Source: Delphinus delphis (taxonomy: Eukaryota > Chordata > Mammalia > Artiodactyla > Delphinidae). Taken from it: a stretch of 64,000 nt of DNA. The first letter of the stretch is position 1; each line of letters opens with the position of its first letter. A program made the translations under genes and the position numbers. Under the pieces are notes generated by a model. The model made no database searches. It was given only the letters and a program-made list of their open reading frames with translations, and had not been told where the DNA came from. Positions 1 through 11,214 of this stretch are shown piece after piece. The stretch lies in NCBI RefSeq assembly GCF_949987515.2, contig NC_082699.1, forward strand, positions 77,875,281-77,939,280, written 5' to 3'.

Positions 1-2640
1 TATGTATGTGTATCTGAATTTCATTTCCATCACAGAGCCTAGTAAAAAACAATACAACTGTTACAGATAGAAACAGAGGGGGCTCCTCTGCTGATTTACA
101 ATCAGAAACACATTTGTACAGTTCTGAATGATAAGATTTAGCACAATTCCTAGAAACTAATGCCAGAAACTGGTACATATGAATTTCATTTCTCTTGCAC
201 TGGGTTGCCTTTTGGTAGTCATGAAATGAAGAAGAAAAAGAACCCTGCCAAAATGTCAGTAGAGAGAAAAAGCAATAAAGGGCTCAAATAATCCACTACT
301 AAACACTGTTTTACAGAAAAGAAGGAAAAAAACCCATAACTTTGAATGTATCTGGGTGAGCTAGAGAAACACAGGTGCACCCAAGGCAAGCTGGAGCTGC
401 TCTCCATCCTTCTCCATTCCAGGGATCCTTCTAAAGGGTGATAAGCAACTTAACATTTGAATGCTTATTTGCATTCATAAACTTCTTGGAGTTTATTACT
501 ATTGACTCAAGTAAGGTCATTTACTCTGCCCAAATTTTTTAAGTTAACATTTTAAATACAGACATCAGTGAAAATTCTCAAAGATCCCCACAGTAATTTT
601 TTCTAATTATTTAAGGGATTTCACTAAGAGGAAACTAATGAAAATATGTTCTTAAACTAGAGCTTTACAGCAAAATAAAGTACTTCAGAAACTACACTTT
701 TCTGATTTACTAGCCAAAAAAACTCATTTAAAAACTCATTTCACAAATATGATAAAAATAAGAGAACTTTTTACCAATGGCATTTTTTGCAGATCTAGAA
801 CAACAACAAAAAAAATCTAAAAACGTGTGGAAACACAAAAGACCCCGAATAGTCAAAGAGATTTTGAGAAAGAAAAAGGAGTTGGAGGAATCAGGCTCCC
901 TGACTTTAGACTATACTATAAAGCTACAGTAATCAAAAGTAACAGAACTTTTTTTAATGCCACTGAAATTTAAAACCAGATTTATTCTATCTGAAAATGT
1001 CTAAACTGAAAATGTTTAATTTAAAAAAATTAAAGATTTACATACTGTATTAACAATTTGAATTGCATCTTTTGTTACCCTTAAGACAATTTTTAATTAT
1101 TTTTCTCAAAATTAAGACACATTAAAATATTGGAAAACAAGGTTTCCATAAAACCTTTAGAGATATGAACTAAGATCCCACCTCACTATAACTCAAAATA
1201 ACATGCAAAGATAGTAATTTTCAAAATTATCTTTTGCTACACGTAACACTTTATAGCACCATAGACTATATATGTATATACAAAATATAACAATAATTTC
1301 TTCTTAGGAAGCTCATCAGTATTTTTTCTTAAAGGGAACACTTTAATGATACGATTTTGTTATTTAGACAATTTCTCCAACTTTCTAGTAAGAAAAGTTG
1401 TCTAGCTGAAGAACCCAGCTTTGAGAATTGGAACATTAATTTCTGTACTTTCCAACAAAGGGCATGGAGTGTTACAGAGAAGAGTTTAGCTAAAAATGTT
1501 TTAATGATCCTTACTGCCATTCCTAACTCCCGCTTTCCCCAGACACTTAGCAACCGCTGCACTAGTGGATCTAACACTCCTGATCACTCCTGATCTAACA
1601 CTTACTACTCACTTTCCTTGACAGACAGCCTCAGACGATCTCCTGTAGGAGTTGCAGCATTCTTTGCCCCACATCATAAATACTAAGTTTTGGATTCAAT
1701 GTCTTTATTTAGCCAAGCACTTGCTTCTCAATGCATCACCTCTGAATGATGTATAGTCCTTTTATTCAGTCCTTTCATGAAGTCTTATGGGGCCGCGTTT
1801 ACATGGGAACATGTATTTTAAACGATATTTTCCAGTGCTCGTTATTAAACTGGATTATTTGATAATGACCTGAAAGAAATTCTTCAGAGGAGAATCTATA
1901 ATATTTGATCTTGCTGTTTCAGCAGCAGTTAGTACACAAGTGTTCAGAAGAGACTAATGGCAAATTCAACTAGTTTTTCCCCTCCAAGAGTAGCCAAAAA
2001 TATAAAACAATATACTCATAAAGATACTAAGACATACTATCTTTATGAATTGAAAGTTGAAACACAAACTTCCTTTAAAAGTTTCATGTGTTTAAATACT
2101 ACAGGGCTTTAAACATTAACTCAATAGTACAACTGGACCAAAATATTATCTACACTGTACCTCAACAAAGTACGCTGAATGCTAATTTACTGTGAATCTT
2201 AAATCACTTCATCCACATACTTTCCTCCCACTTTTCAGAGGTTGTCAAAGACAGGACAACTAACCTCAGGGCTTGGCTGTGTCATTTCAATGAAAAGACT
2301 ATTTTCATTACCCGTTTTACAAATACAGTATTAAAGGTGAGGCTCTGGTATTGCATTTTGAACAGTAATGGCCTGTTTTTCCAACCACGAAGATGTTTAC
2401 ATCCTAAGTAAGAATCCCAATGATGGTCGTCTTAAATACGGACCCCCAAACTCTTACATCGCCTTCAACTTGACCGTATTTCAACCAGTTCCCATGAATA
2501 CCACAATATTATTATTCTCTTGGTCTCACTGCCAAAAACCCAGCTGCAGGCTACCTAAGCAAGAATAAGACACTGTTGAAATGGCAAAAACAAAAACCTT
2601 TACCCTTAATGCATTGAGCTACAAAATCCGGCAATCAAAG
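1..2640. other. AT-rich non-coding stretch, probable start of intron 1 of a leftward gene
   Basis: No exon can be recognised on either strand. The open frames present are short and look random. The only identifiable insert is a short L1 piece near 0.83-0.95 kb. The stretch lies directly downstream (minus direction) of the CpG island and its candidate first-exon donor, so it is best read as intron 1 or as flank of that transcription unit. This placement is inference. The composition is clearly more AT-rich than the rest of the window. Confidence 0.4.
826..949 (+). mobile_element. L1 ORF2 internal fragment
   Basis: The stretch reading accccgaatagtcaaagaga through to actataaagctacagtaatc matches the well-known reverse-transcriptase-region segment of mammalian L1 ORF2. 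Both ends are missing and there is no poly(A) or 3' UTR next to it. It is therefore an internal fragment left by deletion or rearrangement and not a simple 5'-truncated insertion. It has no coding capacity. Confidence 0.8.
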
Positions 2641-2657
2641 AAAGCCAAGTAACAGCG

Positions 2658-2688
2658 TACACACACACACACCCCCCCTACACACACC

Positions 2689-2732
<44 letters not shown>
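2658..2732. repeat. (AC)n microsatellite beside the CpG island
   Basis: This is an AC dinucleotide run interrupted twice by short C-rich or TAC units, with a pure tail of about 40 bp. It sits about 50 bp outside the left border of the CpG island, on the intronic side of the candidate minus-strand promoter. Long translated Val/Cys or Thr/His frames through it are artefacts. Confidence 0.95.
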
Positions 2733-2734
<2 letters not shown>

Positions 2735-3107
2735 CTTTGAGAAAGAATGGGGTGCCAGGAAAGGACCCAGAGTGCTTCCAGCTTGCTCGGCGGGCGCCGC
2801 GGAGTTGGGGGCTGGGGCGAGAAGAGGAGGAAACTTAGGAAGCGCAACGAATCCTGCCAGGTCTTCAGGGCTGCCGCCGAGACAGCCTCCGGGCTGCACA
2901 AAACTTGAGCGCGGGCCGCGGGGGACGCAGCCGCCCCGCCGCCCCGCACGCGGGCTCGAGGCCCACCCTTCCCTGCCCCGCGGGCCGGCCGATCCCCCGG
3001 CGGCCCCGCGGATTCCCTCTTCCCCCTCCTTCCTCTCTCTCCCCTTTTGTTTTGGAGGCACTCGGCCCGCCCCGACAGAGGCCGGCCGGCCTCCCCGAGG
3101 CCCCGGG

Positions 3108-3420
3108 CCTCCAGACCTTCGGACTCTCCGAGTCCCGAATCCCCCTGCCTCCCCATCTTCCCTGAGCTCCCCGGCCTCCCTGCGTCCCCCGAGCCCCCAG
3201 CCTCCCTGAGTCACCGGCCTCTTCGCATCCCCCAAAGCCCCCTGCTTCCCGGAGCCCCCGGCCTCCTCACGTCCCCCGGCCTCGAGACCCTCAGAGTCTC
3301 CTAGCCCCGAACCCCTCGGCCTCCAAGCGCCCCCCGCCCCCGAGCCCCCGGCCTCCTCGGGCCCCCGGCCTCCCCACGTCCCCGGCCTCCCGGGGCCGCG
3401 GCCGGCGCGGGAGGGGCCGG
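3108..3420. repeat. Imperfect C-rich tandem repeat within the CpG island
   Basis: Variants of a ccccggcctcc...cgtccccgagcc motif recur many times at irregular spacing of roughly 20-30 bp. The plus strand is C-rich, so the strand that would be non-template for leftward transcription is G-rich. Runs of three or more G are frequent on that strand. The long Gly/Arg/Pro-rich frames here are by-products of this composition. Confidence 0.65.
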
Positions 3421-3550
3421 TCTCCGCCGCCGGGACTGCCCGGTCCGGCCCCGCTCGGCCCTCCACCCTCGGGCCGCGGCCCTGCCAACAACCAGCTCCG
3501 GGAGTCGGCCCGCCAGCCTGCCCGCGCCCCGGCCCCGGCTCCGCACTCAC

Positions 3551-3800
3551 TCGGACCGCGCTGGCGCCGGGAGACGAAGATAGACGACGACCGGGCGGCG
3601 CCGCGGATGATGGGCCGCGCTCCCTCCCACGCCTCACGCCGCGGGCGCACAGCAGTCCCGGCCCGGCGGCGGCGGCGGGCTCGCGCCCTCGGGGCCGTGC
3701 TGCGTCGGCGCGGGCCGCGCGTGCGCGGCGGCCAGCTGAGGCGCGCGCCTCCCTCCGCTGCGCGCGCCCGGCCGCGTCCCCGTTCCGAGCTTCCGCCTCC
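3551..3800 (-). other. Candidate noncoding first exon (3' border at splice donor)
   Basis: Read on the minus strand, the sequence runs GCGCGGTCCGA then GTGAGTGCGG, a good match to the vertebrate 5' splice-site consensus, with the exon's last base at 3551. I saw no convincing ATG between the plausible start region and the donor, so the exon would be 5' UTR. The upstream limit given here is arbitrary, because CpG-island promoters start at dispersed positions. This is inferred from motif and context only. Confidence 0.45.
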
Positions 3801-3810
3801 CGGGAGCACT

Positions 3811-3848
3811 GGGCATGCGCGCCGCGCGTCGCGGCCCGCGCATGCTCA
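3811..3848. promoter_or_regulatory. Pair of NRF1-like sites
   Basis: Two gcatgcgc / gcgcatgc cores (gggcatgcgcgc at 3811-3822 and cccgcgcatgctc at about 3835-3847) lie about 25 bp apart. They resemble the palindromic NRF1 consensus common in CpG-island promoters. They sit just upstream (minus direction) of the candidate first exon, where such activator sites usually lie. Confidence 0.6.
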
Positions 3849-3971
3849 CCACGCCGCCAGGCTCTGCCCCCGGGATCTTACTCGGAACGCCAGGCCCGGG
3901 CTGCGGGTGGACGGGGTCAGCGCGCGGGCGTGGCTGCGGCCCCAAGTGGTGGCCGCGGGGAAGCTCTGCCC

Positions 3972-3982
3972 GGGGGCGGGGG
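3972..3982. promoter_or_regulatory. GC box (SP/KLF-type site)
   Basis: The run gggggcggggg is a strong SP1/KLF-family GC box. It lies about 130 bp further upstream of the NRF1-like pair in the leftward-promoter reading. Confidence 0.6.
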
Positions 3983-4130
3983 CGGCGCCCCGCCGAGCGG
4001 ACTTCCCGGGGGTCCCTCCGGCCGCACTCTGGGCCGGCGGGGTTGGACGGACTACGGGGAAGCCCTCGCACCCCTTTGCTGCCCCGAGCCCCAGACCCTG
4101 CTCCTCTGGAGGCCCCCCCCACCCCGGTCA

Positions 4131-4974
4131 GCCGCCCTACAGCCCCGCCCCAGAGTCGGAAGCACGGATGTCCGGACGCGGTGTGTGCCCGCGCCGGCCC
4201 ATGTCCTCTCCAGGCCCACCAAAAGGGTGTCCCGGACCCCTCTGCAGATAGGGAAGCAGGCTCAGGGGTTTGTTCAGGGGCATCATAGCTAGCTAGTGCT
4301 GGGCGGTACCAAGATTTGATCTTCGAAGATGGTCTGGAAAGAGCTTTATAACGGCTTAGAGGTGGACACATTATCTACCTGAGCGCCAGCGGGGCACTGA
4401 TCTGGGTCCATTAACCACCAAGGCGCCTGTCCCCTAGGTGCTGAGGCTTGAGAAGGGAGAGGAGGATCCCAGGCAGAGAGGGGCTGAGATGAGAGCCGGT
4501 TTTGACTGGAGCATGGGGTTGTGGGGTGGGGGTGGGGTTCTGGGTAAAAAATGAGACGGCCAGGGCCCTGTGAAGTCGTGCTCAGGTGCCTGGCACTTAT
4601 TCTTTAGGCAGCAGTGAGCCTTTGAGGGTTTTGCGTTAAAAAAAAAAAAAAAAAAATCACGGGCAACCTTGCGGTAGGAAATGAAACCAGAAGCAGAGCA
4701 ACTTTCATTTTTCATGGTGTCACTTTGATTCTCACCACAAGGCGAGAGGCAGGATAAGCACACAGTTCTCCTTTTGAAAGGTGAACTCCCTGAAGCTCAG
4801 AGAGGTGACCCTCCGTTCCCTTCTCAGGAGCTATAATCGATGATAACAGAATCCGGTAAAATAAAGTGCTTTCGCTTAGCAAGAGCTTTACCATTTTTAA
4901 GTATTTTCTTTCATTATTCTTTCATGAAATACATACAGCTGGTGTTTTTAAACTACATTTAAGACTGTAAGGAA
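4131..4974. other. Gene-free stretch with an isolated poly(A) tract
   Basis: No exon is recognised. A 19-bp A run (4638-4656) follows sequence resembling the ancient ...gagggttttg... repeat seen elsewhere in the window. No full element could be delimited. Confidence 0.4.
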
Positions 4975-5350
4975 TTGTGTCTCTCAATGACAGCCCCAGG
5001 GCCTTTGCCCTGGCTGTTTGCGCTACCTGGAAATCTTTCCCTCTGCTTGGACCTTCTTACTCCCTCACTTCCTTCAGGCTCAGATGTCACCTCATTAGAT
5101 GTCAACTGATGGCTCTGTATGTAATAGGAACCACCAACTACCCTCCACCCTTTCACACACACTCCCCACCCCCTCATCTGCTCTGTTGTTGTCCAAAGCA
5201 CCCATTGTCCACCATAGCCGTACACTGTGTGCTTGTTTATTTCTGCATTGTCTGCTCCCTCCACTAGAACATTAGATTCACTAGAGCAGGGACTTTGTTC
5301 ACTTCGGGGTCCCTGGCACATAATAAAATATTTGTTAAGTGAGTGAATGA
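4975..5350 (+). mobile_element. L2 LINE 3' end
   Basis: Diverged copy of the L2 3' region. It has the ...tccctctgcttggacc... and ...cttcaggctcagatgtcacc... segments, then ...actagagcagggactttgt... and the terminal ...cctggcacataataaaat... into a tgaatga-type tail. It is ancient, 5'-truncated and non-coding. Confidence 0.75.
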
Positions 5351-5479
5351 AGCTTTGGGTGATGTGAAGTAAGGAATTATTATTGAAAGTATAAGGAGGG
5401 AATGGGAGTCAGGGGAGAGGAGTGAAGGAACAAAAGGGGTTATATTAAGGATATCTTTGGGGGAGGGAACTGTGCTTAG

Positions 5480-5941
5480 TGTGGTAGGCTAAAAACAGGC
5501 ACCAAGTCTTTGACACTCCTCCCAACAAGAGATGGAATCTACTTTTTCACCCGACATATTTGGACAGATCTTGTAACTTGCTTTGACCAATAAAATGTGT
5601 CTCAAGTGATGTACAACTTCTGAGCTGAAACGTCAAGAGGCCATGCAGTTTCCACCCTCTTAAACAAGCCTAAGCTAGCCTAGCGAGTGGCCACTGAGGC
5701 ACCCTGGCCAACAGGCTGCCAACCGCCAGGCAGGTGAGTGAGGCTGCACTGGACCACCCAGACCCAGTCAAGCTTTCCGCTAACTGCAGCCACCTGCGAC
5801 CCAGAGAGACCAGCAGAACTGTCCAGCTGGACTCAGCCCAAACTGCCAAATCAGAGAGTTATGAGCAAATAAAATAAAAGCTTGTGGTTGTAAGCCTCTC
5901 ACTTTGGGGTAGTTTGTTACACAGCCATAGATAACTGATAC
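5480..5941 (+). mobile_element. MLT1-type LTR (ERVL-MaLR)
   Basis: A near full-length old LTR ending in the family-typical ...acacagccatagataactgatac. An internal aaataaaataaaagctt segment serves as the LTR poly(A) signal. No internal MaLR sequence is attached, so it is a solo LTR or a remnant of one. Confidence 0.75.
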
Positions 5942-6234
5942 TTTGTTTCCTCAACTTTACCATGTTATGTTTAAACTTGATACTCCTGAAGGGCAGCTTT
6001 GATTGTTCTTTAGCTTAACAGAGGAAGAAAGTAGGGAAAGGGCGAGAGGAAGAAGTGATGCAAATGAGAAGGGCAAGCAGATACAAAAGGAGAAAGGTAA
6101 AAGGTGAGGAGCGTGTTGTCTAACAAACCCTGCTTTTCCCTGGAGCATACCTGTGGTGCCTTAAGTGCTCAGCCTCGGGAGATGGAAGGGCGATGGAGCC
6201 GACCGAGACTCAAGTGCAGCTGTTCACCAGCATC

Positions 6235-6370
6235 CGACGATGATGGGCAGGTTGCATAATGTCGCTGAGATTCATTCCTCATCTGTAAAATGGGACTTAT
6301 AAAGGCTGGGGAGGAAATGGACCATCCTGTAAAACACTCAGCAGAGTGCTTGGCGAAGTATACCCTCAGT
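6235..6370 (+). mobile_element. MIR SINE fragment
   Basis: It contains ...cctcatctgtaaaatgggac... followed by ...aaaacactcagcagagtgct..., matching the MIR core and 3' half in sense orientation. Old and diverged. Confidence 0.65.
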
Positions 6371-6504
6371 AAGTTCTTGATTAGCTGCAGCATTACTGTA
6401 CGGGTTGCTAATCATCTTGCTCATGGAGGGCACACTCAAAGGACCACCCAGAGCAGAGTGTTACTGAAGGCTGATTGTACTCAGGCTCTGTTGGTCAGAT
6501 CCTT

Positions 6505-6645
6505 TAGACACTGTCTCTAAAACTCAGAACTGCCCTGCCCCATATACACTGTGATCATCATCCCCATTTTATTGATGTGAAAACCGTGACTCAGAAAAAA
6601 CGAAACGAGACAGACAGCAAGACTGGAATTTAAGGCCACAATGTG
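6505..6645 (-). mobile_element. MIR SINE fragment (antisense)
   Basis: The segment ...catccccattttattgatgtgaaaacc... followed by a diverged ...ctcagaaaaaacg... is the antisense of the MIR ctcagtttcctcatctgtaaaatgggg region. Confidence 0.6.
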
Positions 6646-7190
6646 TCCAACTGCAAAGCCTGTGCTCCTCTCTCTCCCTGTGAGCCTCTGCTGCACTCAG
6701 GCCCCGTACAAAAAACAAAACACAGAACACCATTTGGCTCTCCCTTCCTGTGCTGCACCAGATGGGCCGAGCGCTGACCTTGCGTGGGAAGCTTTCAGGA
6801 AGGGCTTCCTGTGTGTTGGCAAAGCAGCTGTACCAACCCTCAGAGCAGGTCCCCCTTGAAGAGCCCCTCACCTGCCTCATTTGGAGAGGGCTTGCCCCCA
6901 GGAGGGACTTGCTCACGTGGCGAAGCAGAAACACACATTTAAGGCGGGGGGTGGATGCACGGTAATGAAAGCACAGAAGCTGATGACCGAGGCCCAGGTC
7001 ACTGCCCACATTGTGCCACTGACCAGCCTGCCATCTGCCTAGAGAAGCTGCAGTGAGAGAAAGTGGGACCCAAGAGACAGGTGCCCAGGCTACCTCTAGG
7101 TCCAGTAAGATGTGCCCCAAGGAGCTATGGGCCTGACACATCACCGGGGTTGCTGGCCCTCGAGTGTTAAGAATCAGAGACTACACAGGG
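6646..7190. other. Gene-free stretch
   Basis: No exon, RNA gene or confident repeat is recognised. The longer frames on both strands lack any recognisable motif and overlap one another. Confidence 0.4.
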
Positions 7191-7194
7191 ACCA

Positions 7195-7342
7195 GTGAGC
7201 AGTAGCAGGGGAATGAGAAAGGAGGCCAAGAGACCTAGGTTCAAATCCCAGCTCCCACCCATGAAAGCCCGGTGGCCCTAAGCAGCCATTCAACCTCTGA
7301 GCCTCAACCCCTTCATGTGTAAAATGGGGGGGGGGGGGTAGG
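7195..7342 (+). mobile_element. MIR SINE with G13 tract
   Basis: It contains ...ttcaaatcccagctcccacc... and ...caacctctgagcctcaa...catgtgtaaaatggg, a diverged MIR core in sense orientation. The final G run has expanded to 13 G (7326-7338), a homopolymer prone to sequencing error. Confidence 0.75.
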
Positions 7343-8250
7343 GCGACAGCAAGAGCAGAAGGGAAGGGGTCAGTGGATGCCCCGAGGGAAGATGCCTAAA
7401 GGGGAAGCAGGCTAAGGGAGGGACGAGTGATCAGAAGACAGAGCTCCTCCTTCACGTTCTGGCCCAACTAAAGACCACATGGGCCACGACCACAGTGTGC
7501 AGTTTTCCTGGGAGGGAACATTCTGGGCTCACAGGATAACTAGACAGTTTCTGCACGTTTTACTACATGCTTGAAATTTCACTTTCCATGGAACTTGATG
7601 CAGGGATGTGGGGCTATTAACGCCTACAAGGGTGGGTCACGCCCACCAGCAGGGCCTGCAATGGGCACGTCTCTCCAGTGGGGAAGTGGGAGCAATTCAC
7701 TCCAGGTTGGGGAGCATCCCCAGCGGAAGCTAAGGGTGCCCCAGCCCCTCCAGCTCACACAGATCATCCCCCCAGACCCCACCAGGGTGTGCCAGTTCCC
7801 TCCGATACACAGAGCGCGAGCTGGACCTCTTCCAGGCCCCACCTCCACTCTGTGCCCCCCAGCCTCCCCCATGAGTGGAAGTGAGTGGACGCTGCCACAA
7901 GCAGTGGGCAAAAGATTGCACCTGTGGGGCTGTCCCGGGGATTCTGCTCCTGGGTCTGGGCCCCATGGTCACTTCCCAACCCCCAGCCCCCCACACACAC
8001 ATGCACACACACACACACCCTACACACACATACACAGAATGGACACCCTTTCCCTGTACGATGCTGAACAGATGCAGTCCAGGGACACTCCCCGCACCCC
8101 TCCTGACCTGAGATACCCCTTTGGTCCAGAACTTGCAGCTAGGGCTCAAATCAGAGTCCATCCAGGGGTCCCACGTACCCTGCACCTGCTGCTGCCCCTG
8201 CACCAGCCTCCAGAGAGGAAAAGGGCCATGTTTCCTGGGAAATTCTGCCC
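7343..8250. other. Gene-free stretch with (CA)n run
   Basis: No exon is recognised. A CA-rich microsatellite (7991-8036; cacacac with TG and CTA interruptions) lies inside. The Thr/His-rich and Val/Cys-rich open frames across it are repeat artefacts. Confidence 0.5.
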
Positions 8251-8251
8251 C

Positions 8252-8430
8252 AAACTATTTATTATCTCATTTAATTTTCACAACCACCTTGGATAAATCC
8301 TATTAAGTGCATTTTACAGATGGGTAAACTGAGGCCAGAAAGTGATGGCTACCCAGCTCAGGTCTACCCAGCATGTAAGCAGCAAAGGCAGGATTCAGAT
8401 GAGCTTGTGAGGCTCCTAACGAAGTTGTGT
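8252..8430 (-). mobile_element. MIR SINE (antisense)
   Basis: It reads ...tttattatctcatttaattttcacaacc..., then ...cattttacagatgggtaaactgagg... and ...agcaaaggcaggattcagat..., the full antisense order of MIR from its 3' end to its core. Confidence 0.8.
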
Positions 8431-9387
8431 TCTCAGCCACTGAGCTTCTTTGCCTCCTAAGGCTGTGTGTCCTCATGCCCAACACAAGGGCAACCGGGGG
8501 AGTCCAAGTGAGGCCCACAAGCCTTCTCTCTGCAGTCAGGGGTTGGTCAGTACAGCCTCATTTAGAGAAGACCCCACAGCTGAAGGGTCTCCATCAGACC
8601 TGTTCTAGTTGTGGAATTGCCGAAAATCACTTTCTTGATCGTTCTCGTTGCTTTGATCAGCAGTAAATCCTCATCAAAGCAGTGTTCTCTTTGCAGATTT
8701 TGTGGGGGTCATGCTCGGCACAGAGGTCTGCTTGCTTTTTCCTCATTTGCAGTTTCTAAAATTTAAGCAAACTGCCATTTTGGAGACTTCTCATGTTTTT
8801 CATCTTCTTAGCTTTTTTTTTCCTTTTCTGAGCTCCATTTCCATCATGACCTTGACTTGTACTAATTCTCAGTGATACAGAGCAGCGCTTCCCAAGCTAC
8901 CTGTAGGGTGAGACCAGCTCTTTTTTCTTGCAGTCCATTGTGGACTGATACGTGCAACAAAAATAAATAAATTATTAGAAATAAGTGAAATTTTAAAAAA
9001 GCAATGACATACAAAGTTCAAGCCCTGATTTTTTATTATTAGATTCAAAGAACATAAAACAGCTCTGTTAAATTGCTTTGAAAGCCTCTAAAACTCTTAA
9101 TTCCTGAACTTATCTCCCCGTGAACTGGTAACAGAGTGCGGGCCAGCTGTGGTCGCACACACCATGCTGTCAGCAGCATTGGTGTAAAAGATTAAAAAGT
9201 AAAACGTGATTGCATTCAAAGTCACACAGCGGAATATGCTTTCACCAAAAAAGTATACCTTAAAGTCAACGTAAACAATAGAAAATTAATAGTTTCATGT
9301 ATGTTTATAAAAGAATCATTTTGTTTCTGTTGTTTTATTTCTATTCCAAAGGTTCTATCAAATAAAAAGTTAAATACAAACTGTAAT
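8431..9387. other. Gene-free stretch
   Basis: No exon or confident repeat was identified. The right half is AT-rich with short A/T runs. It may hold very old repeats that I cannot name. Confidence 0.4.
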
Positions 9388-9720
9388 TGGATGGACCTAG
9401 AGATTATCATACTAAGTGAAGTAAGTCAGACTGAGAAATAAAAATGTATGATATCACTTATATGTGGAATCTAAAAAAAAAAAAAGATACAAATGAACTT
9501 ATTAACAAAACAGAAATAGACTCACAGGCACAGAAAACAAACTTAAGTTTACCAAAGGGGAAAGGGGGAAGGGATAAATTAGGAGTTTGAGATTAACAGA
9601 TACATACTACTGTATATAAAACAAACAACAAGAACCTACTGTATAGCACTGGGAACTGTATTCAATATCTTGCAATAACCTATAATGGAAAAGAACCTGA
9701 AAAAGAATATACATGTATTC
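9388..9720 (+). mobile_element. L1 3' end (5'-truncated)
   Basis: It begins in the last part of ORF2 (attggatggacctagagatt, then atactaagtgaagtaagtca) and runs through the 3' UTR (actgtatagcactgggaact, then ataatggaaaagaacctgaa). An internal A14 tract follows the stop-codon region. It is an intermediate-age L1, mutated and non-functional. Confidence 0.85.
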
Positions 9721-9924
9721 CCTGTTCTTCTAGTCGCCAATATAAACAGTTGGTGTCTCTCTTCACACGTGTTGCCTCTGCATCGTATAATATGTATGAT
9801 TTCCGCATGTATACATATCTATACATTTAGAGTAACAGGAATCGTGGAAAATGGCAAAATATTCTTCAACGTCCGTGTGCAACCGTTGTGAATACCATGC
9901 TGCGATAGGGGCGATGACTGCACA

Positions 9925-9976
9925 ACTCTGTCAGTATACTAAAAACCACTGAATTGTACTTTTTTACAAAAAAAAA
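9925..9976 (+). mobile_element. L1 3' terminal fragment with poly(A)
   Basis: The segment gtcagtatactaaaaaccac followed by tgaattgtact and an A tract is the extreme 3' end typical of mid-age L1s. About 200 bp of unassigned sequence separates it from the L1 piece at 9388-9720. It may be the end of the same element or a second insertion. Confidence 0.55.
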
Positions 9977-10659
9977 AGAGGGACTGACTCAGATTCTGAA
10001 ACTTCAGATTCAGGCTGACGAGGCCTATCTCCACCTTGCAGCTCCAGGGTCTGGTCTGACACAGTTTTTCCCTTATGATGACAAAGTGGCCCGGTCCTCC
10101 CCCCTCAACAGACTCTGGAGAAGAGTCGGCCCCTTTTCCTCCAGTTTCAACCGAAGTCTCAGTGGCTCTGGCTGGCCAGGCTTTGCCGGGTCCCACGCCC
10201 GCCACAGAACCGAGGGTAAGTCAGCCTCACCCAAACCAAACCTACGGGTGGTGGGAAGGGAAGGGATGGTGAACAGCTAAAATCGCAGCTGTCCCCCCAT
10301 CTCCCCTTTCCTCTGGTAATAGAACCCCACTTTCCCCTCAGGACATGCCCTGCCCACTTTTCACGTGGTCTGGGGATTACGGTCCCCTCCCTCCTGGGCA
10401 GGTGGCTGTCTCCCAGAACGTAACCCTGGTGTCCGACAGAGAGGGAAGCAGCCCCAGCTGAGGAGTACTCACAGCTGCCCTGCCTGCCGTTACTCTTTCA
10501 GCTCTGGGGCTGGGCTGCATCCGCCCCTTTCTGGCTCCCCTTACAGAAGCCCAGAGTTGACGTGTAAACTTACGGGCACACAGTAAGCCCTCAATTAATA
10601 ATAGATATTAATATTATTATTTCTTCCCAAAGTGTCTTGGGACATTATTTCTTCTTTTT

Positions 10660-10945
10660 AATAGGCCTGATTTTTAGAACAGTTTTAGAGTTACACAACA
10701 GTCAAGACAATAGTACAGAGTTCCCATATACCCTGCACCCAATTTCCCCTAACATTAGCATCTTACATTAGTATGATATATTTGTTGTAATTAATTAACC
10801 AACACTGATGCATTGTTATTAACTGAAGTCCATAATTTATTCAGATTTCCTTTATTTTTCACCTAATGTCCTTTTTCTGTTCCAGGGTCCCACGTAGGAA
10901 CCCACAAGGCATGTAGTTGTCAAGTCTCCTGACGCCATGTTGGAA
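10660..10945 (-). mobile_element. L1 3' region (antisense)
   Basis: The string gatttttagaacagttttag, followed by acagagttcccatataccc and gcatgtagttgtcaagtctcc, is the antisense of an old L1 (L1M-type) 3' region. It is diverged and non-coding. Confidence 0.65.
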
Positions 10946-11214
10946 GCTTGAAATCGGCCATGGTGGGAATATCCACACCATAGACATTGGCAAACACTAC
11001 AAGTCAAGGTTCGCCCCCTTCCCGGGAGCCTGTCGTTGAATATTTACCAGCACACCACTCTCTGTGTGCACGCTGTCTCATTTGATGAGGTGACATAGTC
11101 AGTCTTATTTGGAAACAAATAAGACAGGGACATTCAAAACAAAGGTTCATTTTAGTCCAACAAAACGAAATTCATTCTAAGCACCTATCAATTCTGTACC
11201 CACTTTCTGCTTTC

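Larger units (their letters stand above)
2780..4130 (-). promoter_or_regulatory. CpG island, probable promoter of a leftward gene
   Basis: About 1.3 kb with dense CpG dinucleotides and very high GC, in sharp contrast to the AT-rich DNA to the left. It has no TATA box but holds GC boxes and NRF1-like sites, as expected of a broad housekeeping-type promoter. A canonical splice donor on the minus strand (GTGAGT, 3550-3545) and minus-strand G-richness downstream of it both point to leftward transcription. No comparable donor was found on the plus strand, so a divergent transcript is possible but unsupported. The gene is not identifiable here because its coding exons lie outside the window. Confidence 0.8.

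Noticed and set aside
2678..4371. Long open frames on both strands in the CpG island (up to about 319 codons)
   Set aside because: Low-complexity Gly/Arg/Pro/Ala composition, frames open on both strands at once, running into the (AC)n repeat, and no recognisable domain. They reflect GC-rich sequence lacking stop codons.
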